A stretch of 64,000 nt of DNA from Lachnospiraceae bacterium (GTDB lineage: Bacteria > Bacillota > Clostridia > Lachnospirales > Lachnospiraceae): the NCBI GenBank assembly GCA_910576125.1, contig CAJTHM010000007.1, positions 124,001 to 188,000 of the forward strand, written 5' to 3'. This document shows positions 1 through 8,053 of this stretch, in pieces. The position numbers and the translations under genes are program-made. Under the pieces are notes generated by a model. That model made no database searches, was not told the origin of the DNA, and saw only the letters and a program-made list of their open reading frames with translations. The number at the start of each line of letters is the position of its first letter. Position 1 is the stretch's first letter.

Positions 1-19
1 GAAAGACAGCCCCGCTCTT

Positions 20-223
20 TCACATGGACTGGACGGGTGCTTTCCCCGGTCCTGCATCCGAAAAATCTTCCAGTACGCCCTCCTTGGACATTTGGGGGAT
101 ATCATGGACGCTCCCGCCAGCCGCCAGGTGTTCCGCCGCCAGCTTCATCTCCCAGGGAAAGAGGCAGGAAGGGATCTCTGCCAGGGAGATCATCTGTCCG
201 GCAACCTCATCCCCATGCCTCTC
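20..223 (-). other. In-frame continuation of the 224-997 gene beyond a TAG codon
   Basis: After the TAG at 226-224 the same reading frame stays open for 67 codons, to a TGA at 22-20. The continuation looks like ordinary protein (VAGQMISLAEIPSCLFPW, then WEMKLAAEHLAAGG) and ends in APVQSM. That ending resembles the Gln/Met tails of other cargo proteins of this element. It has no well-placed SD-linked ATG of its own. I read it as the former C-terminal part of the upstream protein, cut off by an amber codon, by sequencing error, or reached only by readthrough. Confidence 0.5.
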
Positions 224-997
224 CTAGATGGCATGGAAGCGGCCGGCAAACTCACTCAGGAATGCCTCCGCCTTCCTGCCTGCCCTCTCAGGCTCCCCGG
301 CCTTATCGCATTCCTCCAGCTCCTTCGCCCACTCATACCAGACCGCAGCCGCCTCCCTGCTGTCCGGGCGGATGGCATCCAGCGCCTCCACAAACGCCTC
401 GTATCCCATTTCCTGGCTTTCCGGTATTTCTTCTTTCTGGTGGTCATGGCAGAATTCCGGACGGTAGTTCACACTGAAACAGTCCCTCCAGATGCACACC
501 TCTGCCACCTCCGGCCTCTCTGTGACCATGTCCGCCATGAGCTCCTGCAGGAACGGGTTTTCCCCAAGCTCCAGGCCGGACTGCTCCCTGATTTGTTCAA
601 AACTAATCTCCCAATATCCCTCTGATGCGGCTGCCGCTCCCTCCGTAACGAACAAATCCACCAGGAAAGCAAGCCTGTTTCCCATCTCCGACAGGGAGTC
701 ATATGCGAGGGCCGCCGCATCCGGAACATAGGAGGCATACCGGGCATAATCATACCCATCTGCCTCCACCAGAACACCATCCCTGTGGTTATCGCCAATG
801 ACCAGCAGGCAGTGGTACACGCCGCTTTCATCTTGGCGCATCAGATCCACATTCTCCTTTATAAAGTCCTGGTATTCCATCGGGTTTTTCAGGAACCGTT
901 CAAATTCCCTTTCCGAAAGACGGATTATCTTTTCCGCCTTTGCCTGACAGAGTTGAAAGTATGGCTTGTGTTCCATGATTACATTTATCGGATTCAT
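224..997 (-). CDS. Conserved conjugative-element protein, DUF6329-like; probably truncated by an amber codon
   Basis: A 257-residue soluble acidic protein of unknown function. The start is the ATG at 997, directly behind an AGGAGGG ribosome site; the longer open frame upstream has no support. The central stretch KENVDLMRQDESGVYHCLLV followed by GDNHRDGVLVEADGYDYARY resembles, from memory, a family (DUF6329) found only on conjugative elements of Clostridia. It lies 10 bases downstream of the NlpC/P60 gene, so it is probably the last gene of the transfer operon visible here. The reading frame continues past its TAG stop for another 67 codons, so the annotated end may be a nonsense mutation. No catalytic motif is recognised. 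Confidence 0.7.
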   Translation of the reverse strand: MNPINVIMEHKPYFQLCQAKAEKIIRLSEREFERFLKNPMEYQDFIKENVDLMRQDESGVYHCLLVIGDNHRDGVLVEADGYDYARYASYVPDAAALAYDSLSEMGNRLAFLVDLFVTEGAAAASEGYWEISFEQIREQSGLELGENPFLQELMADMVTERPEVAEVCIWRDCFSVNYRPEFCHDHQKEEIPESQEMGYEAFVEALDAIRPDSREAAAVWYEWAKELEECDKAGEPERAGRKAEAFLSEFAGRFHAI

Positions 998-1007
998 GGC
1001 ATCCCTC

Positions 1008-2021
1008 CTAATCCAACAGGCGCCCGAAAGCAAAAAATTTTTCCCTCCAGTACGCCGTTTCAATGCTTGTGTAGCCGATGGGCGAGCCGCAGTGCAGCAT
1101 CCTTCCCCCGCCCACATAGATCCCCACATGGCTCACCGGGCCGCTGCAGGCATAGGTTCCGCTGAAGAACACCAGGTCGCCGGGCTGCGCTTCCTCCTTC
1201 GGCACGATGGCGCACTGGTTATAGATCCCCGTGGCCGTGGTGCGGGCCAGGGGATAGGCTCCGGAATGGGTGTATACCCAGCAGACAAACCCGGAACAGT
1301 CAAAGGACGTCTCAGGCGTTGAGCCTCCCCACACATAGGGGTAGCCCAGGTATTTTTCCCCTTCCGCGATCAGGGCCGCAAAGCTGCCGTCCCCCATGGC
1401 CTCGCCGGGCGGCAGCCCGCTTCCCGGCCCTGCCTGCCCGTATTTTGCAAGCACATAGATGCGCTGGGCGTTGGCCCTGTCCTCGTCCGTGATCCCCCTC
1501 CCAAGCAGGGAGGACAGGTTCCCGTACACGGTCCCCATATCCATGATGGGGACTGCCACCATGTAGGTTTCCCCTTCCTCATCCTCCCGTTCCTCATACG
1601 TCACGAAACAGTCCGCAAAGCCCCTGTAGTCGTCATCGTTCATCCTGGGCTGCTCCGCGCCGAAAAACAGGGCATAAAAAACAGCTTTTACCCGGTAGCC
1701 GTCCACCGTCCCGTCCTCCGCCATTCCATTTATCTCTGCCAGGACTGCGTCCAGTTTCCGGAAGCTCTCCTGCATCTTCTCGATGTACATCCGGTAATCT
1801 GCCGGGAGTCCCGCCGACAGATAGCCGCCATTAAACGCCAGATCCACAGCGGCGTTGTTATGCCCTGCCGTGCCGGACAGCGCGCACAGGATCATCACAA
1901 TGATTAAGATAAAGGGCGTCAGGACTGCCGCCACCACGGTGGCTATCGCTGTCCTTCCCCTCTTGTCCGTAGCCGCAGCCAGTACGGCTTTGGCTGCCAG
2001 CACAGCTGCCGGTGCCGCCAT
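1008..2021 (-). CDS. Conjugation-associated NlpC/P60 cell-wall endopeptidase (VirB1/CwlT-like)
   Basis: A 337-residue membrane-anchored peptidoglycan hydrolase that would open the wall for the mating channel. An N-terminal membrane helix (about residues 27-50, LTPFILIIVMILCAL) is followed by a 140-residue external region of unknown fold. The C-terminal NlpC/P60 domain starts near residue 215. The catalytic Cys lies in FDCSGFVCWV and the His in VSHVGIYVG. The start is the ATG at 2021, six bases after AAGGAGGG; the ATG two codons earlier sits directly against the SD. Tn916-family CwlT proteins pair this domain with a lysozyme domain; no clear lysozyme motif was seen here. It lies at the end of the block that includes VirB4. 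Confidence 0.88.
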   Translation of the reverse strand: MAAPAAVLAAKAVLAAATDKRGRTAIATVVAAVLTPFILIIVMILCALSGTAGHNNAAVDLAFNGGYLSAGLPADYRMYIEKMQESFRKLDAVLAEINGMAEDGTVDGYRVKAVFYALFFGAEQPRMNDDDYRGFADCFVTYEEREDEEGETYMVAVPIMDMGTVYGNLSSLLGRGITDEDRANAQRIYVLAKYGQAGPGSGLPPGEAMGDGSFAALIAEGEKYLGYPYVWGGSTPETSFDCSGFVCWVYTHSGAYPLARTTATGIYNQCAIVPKEEAQPGDLVFFSGTYACSGPVSHVGIYVGGGRMLHCGSPIGYTSIETAYWREKFFAFGRLLD

Positions 2022-2036
2022 AGGCATCCCTCCTTC

Positions 2037-2561
2037 CTACCCCATCGGTTCCATCCCGCCCATGACGGGCGTTCCCTCCTGCTCCTGTTCCACCCTGCCT
2101 CTTTTTACGCCAAACACAGCTGTATAGGCATTGTTGATGGCATCCGCCAGGGGCTTTGTATCCAGCCCGCACTGCTCGTAGCCCTCCCATATGATGTCCG
2201 CATACCCTTCAGAGGGGACGCCCAATGCATGGCCGGGCGTCATGATGTACCCCATGGCGGACACTTCTTTCCCATCCAGCTCCACCTGCAGCATCTGTTT
2301 CCCGTAAAGTCTGGGATATCCTTCGTAGCTATCCAGTGCTTCCTCATCGGACTTTCGGATCTTCCACAGAAGCACAGGCACCGCGCTGCCCTCTTTCGGC
2401 TCCACGGTGGCGACTGCGCCCCTGTGCGCTCCCCTGAACAGCAGCTCATATCCCTTCAGTTCGCTGGTCCCCACCACCTCGGCGGTGGGGCACCGGTATG
2501 CCATCTGTGCCTGGTTCATGTTGCTGCCGTATGCCAGGTACAGCGTTTCCTTTTTCCTTCC
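2037..2561 (-). CDS. Gamma-glutamylcyclotransferase-like (AIG2/GGCT fold) protein
   Basis: A 174-residue GGCT-fold protein. The signature YLAYGSNMN is at residues 8-16, and the likely catalytic Glu is in DSYEGYPRLY. Such enzymes cyclise gamma-glutamyl amines, releasing 5-oxoproline. The ATG at 2561 is chosen because the fold starts immediately after it and an AAAGGAG site lies upstream. The gene follows the amidoligase gene with a 64-base gap. Amidoligase/GGCT pairs have been proposed as make-and-break systems for gamma-glutamyl bonds, so the two probably share a substrate. The C-terminus GTPVMGGMEPMG belongs to the Gln/Gly/Met tails found on cargo proteins of this element. The substrate is unknown. 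Confidence 0.85.
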   Translation of the reverse strand, partial: GRKKETLYLAYGSNMNQAQMAYRCPTAEVVGTSELKGYELLFRGAHRGAVATVEPKEGSAVPVLLWKIRKSDEEALDSYEGYPRLYGKQMLQVELDGKEVSAMGYIMTPGHALGVPSEGYADIIWEGYEQCGLDTKPLADAINNAYTAVFGVKRGRVEQEQEGTPVMGGMEPMG

Positions 2562-2625
2562 CATTTCCTGCTTTGCTCCTTTCTCACTGCCTGCACATTT
2601 ATCCGCAGGCACACACAAAAACACC

Positions 2626-3675
2626 CTACATGCCCATCACATAAGCCTGCGCTTCTTCTGCCGGTTCCTGCCCCCCGGCCTGGGCCATGCCGGGGGCATC
2701 CCTTTCCTCTGCCAGGATCTCCTGCTCCGCCCGCTCTTTTTCCCTTTTCTGTCTTAACCTTTCCTTCTGTGCCTCCGCCTGGGCCGGGTCCCGCCATGCG
2801 ATGCAGCCCGGAAGCTCCGCAAGCAGGTGCTGCCTCGCGGTGGCGAATTCATCCCCGATGAGTCCCAGGCGCAGCAGCCAGGTGCGGAACGTGTATTTCT
2901 CATTGGTGGTCTGGGTCTTCCTCCTGCTGGCGCATGCCTGGTTCAGCGCCTGCGCGGTGATGGCAAGGCTGAACTGGATATACGCCTTGATCTTGCCTGC
3001 GTGGAGCGTCCCATTGAACAGCCTGAATTCTACTGTCCCTTTCTGGAATACGGAGTGGAGGTTCAGGCAGTGGTACCGGCTGTCGTCATAATGCTCATAC
3101 CTGCGGCTGTCGCCGTCATACCAGATCCGTTCCACGCCGTCCAGGGTCCTGGGCTTTTTCTGGTTCAGTTCCTCCAGGAACCGTTCCTCCACCTTCTGGC
3201 AGTATTGGTTCTCGCGGGCCACGGACACCTTCAGAGCCCTGTAGATCAGATCCTCCTTGGATGCCATGATGTTCGTGATGTTGCGCAATGTCCGGGCGTC
3301 AAAGGGGGATGCGTCCACATGCACATGGATGCCGCAGCTTTTGTTGGTGATTGCCCCATGCTTTTTCAGTTCTCGGATGATTTCCTGGATGGGCACGATA
3401 TCCTCATAACAACAGATGGGGCTGACCATCTCCGTCTTGTATTCACTGGTAGCTCTTACCCTTTGTTCCCCTATTTTCTGCTCCGCAGTAATACTGGAAT
3501 CACTCATAAATTTCCACTGCCGCCCCTGTCTGTCCAATGCCGCATAAGTGTCGTATGATGCTCCCACATATCTGCTTTCCGTACCGAAATATGCGGCAGC
3601 CACCTCGGCAGCCTCCTGCCGTGTGATTCCGGTCATCTCGATCTCGATGCCGAACCGCTGTTCCTTAAGCTCCAA
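2626..3675 (-). CDS. Amidoligase-family enzyme (COOH-NH2 ligase, glutamine-synthetase-like fold)
   Basis: A 349-residue member of the Amidoligase_2 family, predicted to join a carboxylate to an amine using ATP. Visible signatures are RFGIEIEMTG at residues 7-16, the metal-binding GIHVHVD near residue 120 and VEFRLFNGTLH near residue 215. The C-terminal 60 residues form a charged helix rich in Glu, Lys and Arg (AEAQKERLRQKREKERAEQE), followed by a tail ending AQAYVMGM. The start ATG at 3675 begins right at the domain. It is next to a GGCT-like gene downstream and VirB4 upstream. No substrate is evident; modification of a peptide, the cell wall or a transferred protein are all possible. Confidence 0.85.
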   Translation of the reverse strand: MELKEQRFGIEIEMTGITRQEAAEVAAAYFGTESRYVGASYDTYAALDRQGRQWKFMSDSSITAEQKIGEQRVRATSEYKTEMVSPICCYEDIVPIQEIIRELKKHGAITNKSCGIHVHVDASPFDARTLRNITNIMASKEDLIYRALKVSVARENQYCQKVEERFLEELNQKKPRTLDGVERIWYDGDSRRYEHYDDSRYHCLNLHSVFQKGTVEFRLFNGTLHAGKIKAYIQFSLAITAQALNQACASRRKTQTTNEKYTFRTWLLRLGLIGDEFATARQHLLAELPGCIAWRDPAQAEAQKERLRQKREKERAEQEILAEERDAPGMAQAGGQEPAEEAQAYVMGM

Positions 3676-3706
3676 CCCTGTCCCCTCCTTCCCCTATGCA
3701 GGCTGA

Positions 3707-5536
3707 TTACCGGCCTCCGGCCTTGCCGAACAGCCGCGCCTTGTGCTCCGGGGCGTTGACCATCAGGTTGTACCGCTCATTGCCGCATTTGTAAAGGCAC
3801 ACGCCACGCTGCGGGTAACGGACCAGGCTGTACTCGCTTTCCTCCAGCTGGAGGGTATCCGTGTAAAACCTGGCGTCAATGCTGCCCGCGTTGAACAGGA
3901 ACTGGTGCGTGGGGATGGAGAACAGCGGCTTGGTATACTCCCTGACGCCGTCCAGGTTGAAGTCCTCCAGGTTCTGGCTGGCGATGATGACCGCCGAGTC
4001 CTTCTTGCGCACACGCTTCATGAAGTTGCGGACGTATTCCACGGCGGTCAGGTTGGACAAAAACAGGTAGAACTCATCCAGGCTGGCCGCCGTATTGCCC
4101 ACGGTCAGCAGCTCATCGCTCATAAAAGAGAGCACGTTGAACAGCAGGGCATCTTTCAGGCTCCGGCTGGCCTGCAGCAGCCCCTTTACTCCGAAAGTGA
4201 TAAAGCTGGAGTCCGTGATATTGGTATGCCCGTTGAAGAACTTGCTCTCCGCGCCCACACACATGGAGTGCAGCCCCAGCAGGATGCCCCGCAGCATCTC
4301 CGCCGTATAGAGCTGCCTCTTACCCCCGTCAAACGCCTTGTACTCCGCCTCCATGAAGGCATACAGGTCGGAGAGGATGGGGTAGTCCTCCGGCGCCATG
4401 CTGTCAAAATCGCTCTGGTCCGTGATCCCCCACCCGGCATACAGCTTCTGGAGCATGATCTCTATGACATCGATCTCCCGGTCCGTGAAGTCCTTGTAGC
4501 TGCGGAAAAAGTCTTTTAAGAAGCTGATGTGCTGGGAGAGTCGGGAGCGGATGCGGAAGGTCCGGGGCGCGTCCATGTCCTCCGGGCCTGCGGCGTCATC
4601 CCAGGTTTTAGGCTCCAGGGGGTTGATGATGTACCTGCCGCCCATCAGGTCGATAAAGCACCCGCCCAGGTTATTCGTCAGGTCCTCATACTCCATCTCC
4701 GGGTCCAGGGCGCAGATGCGCATCCCTGATTCCCGCAGGTTAGTGAGGAGCAGCTTTAGCAGGTAGCTCTTGCCCTGCCCGCTGTTGCCCAGGATCAGGA
4801 TGTTGGCATTGGTCTTGTCATCCGCCCTGCGGTTAAAGTCCACCAGCACGTTGCTGCCGAATTTGTCCCGCCCAATATAAAAGCCCTGGGGATCGGTCTT
4901 CCCGGAATAGTTGAAAGGGTAAAGGTTCGCCACGCTGCTGGCGGGCAGCACCCGCTCGAACTGGTCCCGGAACAGGTTAAAACCCGTGGGCATCACGCAC
5001 TGGAAGCCCTGCTTCTGGCGCAGCATCAGCCGGTCCACGTTCAGCTTGGAGCGGATCAGCTCCGTCAGCACCTCCGTCTGCAGGAGCTTGAGCTGGTCTA
5101 AGTCATGGGCGCACAGTTCCAGGTAGACCGCCGTGTGCAGCAGCGGCTCCCTGTTGCGGTGCATCTGCGCCACGATGGCCGCCACGTCCTGCAGGTTGCT
5201 CTCCGCCAGCACGGTGGTCTGCAGGTCGCTTGTATTGCCCCGGTCCATGCGGTTCTTGTTGGCCGCGTTGCTGATGATCTTCCTTTCCTCCACCGGCGTC
5301 ACATGGCGCGTGTAGATGCGCAGGGTCACGCCGTCCTTCTCCCCAAGGTGGGAAAGGATGGCCTGCTCATCGGTTGACGTGGGGTATTCCCGCAGCGCCC
5401 ACACACAGCGGTATGTGTTCCCGCAGATAAAGTGGTCTGTTTCAAACCTGATGACGGAGGGTGCGACCATGTCCAGGAATTCCTGGATATGCACATCCTC
5501 CTGTGTCCGTATAGGGACATTTCCTGCTCTTTTCAA
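3707..5536 (-). CDS. VirB4/TraE-type conjugative transfer ATPase
   Basis: A 609-residue cytoplasmic ATPase that energises the type IV secretion channel. The Walker A motif GNSGQGKSYLLK is near residue 250 and the Walker B-like SLDEFYLFLSNL near residue 490; SAVIIASQNLEDF follows. I choose a TTG start at 5536 (LKRAGNVPIRTQED) because GGAGGT lies exactly six bases upstream; the longer frame to 5626 would run through a terminator hairpin. It is shorter than typical VirB4 proteins (about 800 residues), and a separate upstream gene at 6547-7137 looks like the missing N-terminal region. The VirB4 family is certain; the split is inferred. Confidence 0.92.
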   Translation of the reverse strand: MKRAGNVPIRTQEDVHIQEFLDMVAPSVIRFETDHFICGNTYRCVWALREYPTSTDEQAILSHLGEKDGVTLRIYTRHVTPVEERKIISNAANKNRMDRGNTSDLQTTVLAESNLQDVAAIVAQMHRNREPLLHTAVYLELCAHDLDQLKLLQTEVLTELIRSKLNVDRLMLRQKQGFQCVMPTGFNLFRDQFERVLPASSVANLYPFNYSGKTDPQGFYIGRDKFGSNVLVDFNRRADDKTNANILILGNSGQGKSYLLKLLLTNLRESGMRICALDPEMEYEDLTNNLGGCFIDLMGGRYIINPLEPKTWDDAAGPEDMDAPRTFRIRSRLSQHISFLKDFFRSYKDFTDREIDVIEIMLQKLYAGWGITDQSDFDSMAPEDYPILSDLYAFMEAEYKAFDGGKRQLYTAEMLRGILLGLHSMCVGAESKFFNGHTNITDSSFITFGVKGLLQASRSLKDALLFNVLSFMSDELLTVGNTAASLDEFYLFLSNLTAVEYVRNFMKRVRKKDSAVIIASQNLEDFNLDGVREYTKPLFSIPTHQFLFNAGSIDARFYTDTLQLEESEYSLVRYPQRGVCLYKCGNERYNLMVNAPEHKARLFGKAGGR

Positions 5537-5607
5537 ATAGGCACCTCCAATCAGATAAGGCGGGGCCGGCCTGCCTCCGCATCCTCCCCGCCCCGGTTTA
5601 CGGGCAT

Positions 5608-5640
5608 AAAAAAACACCGGACACATTCCTGCATCCGGCG
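5608..5640 (-). terminator. Rho-independent terminator downstream of the Fic gene
   Basis: On the minus strand CGCCGGA pairs with TCCGGTG (one G-T pair) around a 12-base loop, followed by seven T residues. It lies 39 bases after the Fic stop and 70 bases before the TTG start of virB4, so it may attenuate rather than fully end transcription into virB4. Confidence 0.75.
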
Positions 5641-5678
5641 CCCTGCCGTCTCAAAATTTCTTTTTTCTGTTTCTGGCC

Positions 5679-6446
5679 TTACTGCATTGCGGGGGACTGG
5701 CCCCTTTCCTGCTGCGGGCCGGAAAGTTCAATGTAGCGTTCCAGCTGCCTGTCCACAAGCCCTGCCACCAGGTCCGCAAACGGCTGCAGGTTCCCCTCCA
5801 CCGCATAGGCATCCAGCGCCCTGAAATATTCCAGCCTGTCCTCCTTGGCGATGGATATGGCCGGGAACCCCTCCGCCATAAGCTGGTAATTCATGATGAG
5901 CCTTGACGTCCTCCCGTTCCCGTCCGTGAATGGGTGTATCTTCACAAACTCCGCATGGGTCCATGCCGCCAGCTCCACCGGGTTCAGTTCCTTCCCCTTC
6001 CAGGACAGATCCGCGTAAAAGTCCTTTACCTGCCGGTACATCAGGGACGGGGGCGGCGGCATGTGCCGTGCGCCCGAAATATACACCTGCACATCCCGGT
6101 ATACCCCGCCCACCTGGATGTTCTCCATCAGCAGGGCGTGGATGTCCTTGATGATCTTTTCATCCAGCGGCATCCCCTGCCCGATGCATTCCTTCACATA
6201 GCGGAACGCCTTGCGGTGGTTGACCGCCTCATAGATCTCCCGCAGCGCCTTGCCCCCGATGGAGATCCCGTCCTCTAAAAGCACCTTGGTCTCGATCAGG
6301 GACAGGGTATTCCCCTCTATGGCCGTGGAATTGTGGGTATATTCTATTTCAAATGCCTGCTCAAACGTAAACAGCGTATAATCCGGGATGGACCCCCGGC
6401 ACTGGCTGTACAGTTCTTTTTTCCGAAACAGCTCCTGATAGTCCAC
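5679..6446 (-). CDS. Fic-domain protein (putative AMP-transferase) with N-terminal inhibitory helix
   Basis: A 255-residue Fic protein. The catalytic motif HPFTDGNGRTSR is near residue 180, matching HxFx(D/E)GNGRxxR with all key residues present. The inhibitory motif STAIEGN near residue 40 matches (S/T)xxxE(G/N) of class II Fic enzymes, so the protein is probably autoinhibited. Fic enzymes usually transfer AMP from ATP to Ser, Thr or Tyr of a target protein. A GTG start at 6446 is favoured because GAAGGAGGG lies six bases upstream; longer versions have no ribosome site. It sits between transfer genes and ends PQQERGQSPAMQ, one of the shared cargo-type tails. No antitoxin is visible next to it. 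Confidence 0.9.
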   Translation of the reverse strand: MDYQELFRKKELYSQCRGSIPDYTLFTFEQAFEIEYTHNSTAIEGNTLSLIETKVLLEDGISIGGKALREIYEAVNHRKAFRYVKECIGQGMPLDEKIIKDIHALLMENIQVGGVYRDVQVYISGARHMPPPPSLMYRQVKDFYADLSWKGKELNPVELAAWTHAEFVKIHPFTDGNGRTSRLIMNYQLMAEGFPAISIAKEDRLEYFRALDAYAVEGNLQPFADLVAGLVDRQLERYIELSGPQQERGQSPAMQ

Positions 6447-6546
6447 AAAAAGCCCTCCTTCTCTTTCAAAACTTCCTCTTACAGTATAGCACATTTCCCA
6501 CCAATAGTAATCCGGATTTTCCCCTTTCAGGGGAAATTATTCACGC

Positions 6547-7137
6547 TTAATCCTCCGGCATGATCCATCGCTCCCCGTCAAAGTCCTCGAACCGCTCCGT
6601 GGTCACGTTCTGCTCATAATACACCGCAAGGATGCGCTTGATGTCCTCCCGGTCCGCCCTCTTTACGGAAAAGCCCTGCTCCTTTAAGGACTTCTCGATG
6701 CGGGACAGGTAGGGGAACACCTCCGACTCCTTTTCCTCCCGCAGCCGGACCATGATCAGGAACTCGCGGGCTGTCGCCATCTGCACCTGTATCCGGTCAA
6801 GGTGGGCCTGGTCTTTTTCCAGGAGCTTTCTCACCACGGGGTTTTCCTCCTTCTCCATGCGGGCGCGCAGGAACCGCTTGTTGTCCTCAAAGCTCTCCCG
6901 GCTGTTTAAGCACAGCATCTCGATCTCAGCCACGCCTTTCAACACCGTCATCAGCGCATAGACCCTGGCCCCCACGCTGGACGGCGACAGTACGGAAATG
7001 TTGGAGGGCTTCACGATAAAGTACACGATCTCCCCATGCCCGTATGTCACAAGGCTGTAATCCGTGATCTCCCCTGCCCCGATCAGCTGGCGTGTGGATG
7101 CCCTCTGCCTTTCCTCCCTTTTTTCTTTTCTGCTCAT
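6547..7137 (-). CDS. Conjugative transfer protein resembling the N-terminal region of VirB4/TraE
   Basis: A 196-residue protein with no ATPase motif. The segment ITDYSLVTYGHGEIVYFIVK followed by PSNISVLSPSSV and a helical C-terminus is what I expect of the N-terminal, membrane-facing part of VirB4-like proteins in Gram-positive elements; the downstream VirB4 lacks that region. The start at 7137 is supported by GGAGGT seven bases upstream and by an ATGA overlap with the stop of the PrgI-like gene. It is cotranscribed with that gene. The assignment rests on position and general similarity, not on a diagnostic motif. Confidence 0.7.
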   Translation of the reverse strand: MSRKEKREERQRASTRQLIGAGEITDYSLVTYGHGEIVYFIVKPSNISVLSPSSVGARVYALMTVLKGVAEIEMLCLNSRESFEDNKRFLRARMEKEENPVVRKLLEKDQAHLDRIQVQMATAREFLIMVRLREEKESEVFPYLSRIEKSLKEQGFSVKRADREDIKRILAVYYEQNVTTERFEDFDGERWIMPED

Positions 7138-7397
7138 CCTGTATACCTCCATTCAAAGAATTGCTGGCCCACGAAAAAGAATGCGCAGGCATACCTGATA
7201 AAGTCCAGGATGCTGGTGTCCTCAAAGCGGATCGTCAGAAAGGCATAGACCGCCGTGAACACGATGGGCACAAAAAAGCCTGCCTGTGTCAGCGCAAGGA
7301 TGGATAATAACGCACATACGCCGATGATCCCGATGTCCTTGAGCTGCCAGAGCCACAGCGTGGCCCTGGCCTTTAAATTGTCAGGGTAAATATACAT
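7134..7397 (-). CDS. PrgI/VirB3-like small membrane protein of the transfer complex
   Basis: An 87-residue protein with two hydrophobic segments (about residues 20-40, KDIGIIGVCALLSILALTQA, and 41-57, FFVPIVFTAVYAF) and a charged C-terminal end. It starts MYIYPDNLKARATLW, and SD GGAGG precedes the ATG. Small two-helix proteins directly upstream of VirB4 are the standard position of VirB3/PrgI in Gram-positive type IV secretion systems. Its stop overlaps the next gene by four bases, so the two are translationally coupled. Confidence 0.75.
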   Translation of the reverse strand: MYIYPDNLKARATLWLWQLKDIGIIGVCALLSILALTQAGFFVPIVFTAVYAFLTIRFEDTSILDFIRYACAFFFVGQQFFEWRYTG

Positions 7398-7506
7398 TTG
7401 ACTGCCTCCTTTATAAATTCATGAATCATATCCGGCTCCTGCACACCGCTTTCTCCCGCCGCCTGTCCCCTGTGGGCATCCGTCCCGTGCATCGCCCCTG
7501 CCACGG

Positions 7507-7536
7507 AAAAACCGCCGCACCCTGTGGCGCTGGCGG
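7507..7536 (-). terminator. Possible terminator between the RHH gene and the PrgI-like gene
   Basis: On the minus strand CCGCC pairs with GGCGG around a GC-rich 15-base loop, followed by five T residues. The five-pair stem makes this a weak call. The surrounding 176 bases (7398-7573) hold no convincing gene. Confidence 0.45.
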
Positions 7537-7573
7537 CATCCCTTGCATCCTTATTTTTTTAGCCGTTCTCCTG

Positions 7574-7939
7574 TTACGCAGGCTCCCCCTGTGCATCCTC
7601 CTGCGGCGTCTCTGCGCCTGCGTCCCCTGCCGTCCCCTGTCCCTTCCCTGCCTCCGCTTCCTGCAGGGCCTTTTCGATCAGGCCGATCACGAATTCCTTC
7701 TGGTTTAAGCCCGTTGCTTTAAGGTGTGCCTTGACCCTCTCAAAAAGTTCCTCCGGTACCTGGAATGCCAGTGTCCTTGTTGTCCCGTTTGCCATGTTCT
7801 TTCCTCCATTCTCAAAGTGTTCCTTCAGCACCATCTCTACATACTGGCTGAGTGTCAGGTTCATCTGTTCCTGCTCTGTCCGGGCCTGCGCATGCAGGGC
7901 CTCCGGGATCATCGCGCATAAGTTTTTACGGTTTTCCAT
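7574..7939 (-). CDS. Small protein with two ribbon-helix-helix-like segments
   Basis: A 121-residue protein, possibly a DNA-binding regulator or relaxosome accessory factor. Two consecutive segments have the beta-strand plus two-helix pattern of ribbon-helix-helix proteins: residues 1-45 (NLCAMIPEALHAQARTEQEQ, then LTLSQYVEMVLKEHF) and residues 50-97 (TLAFQVPEELFERVKAHLKA, then GLNQKEFVIGLIEKAL). The last 25 residues are an Ala/Gly/Glu/Gln-rich tail without Met. The start at 7939 follows a GGAGAAAGGAG ribosome site. Fusion of two such halves would give a monomer carrying a complete binding unit. It lies just downstream of the cytosine methylase gene. Confidence 0.7.
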   Translation of the reverse strand: MENRKNLCAMIPEALHAQARTEQEQMNLTLSQYVEMVLKEHFENGGKNMANGTTRTLAFQVPEELFERVKAHLKATGLNQKEFVIGLIEKALQEAEAGKGQGTAGDAGAETPQEDAQGEPA

Positions 7940-8053
7940 TCCCCGTTTCTCCTTTCTCCGTTTTCTGTAAGCCAAGTATAAAGGCAATGCATGGGGAAAG
8001 CTATACCAATACCCAACAAGGATTTCCCGAAAAAAGATGCAGGACCACCAATG

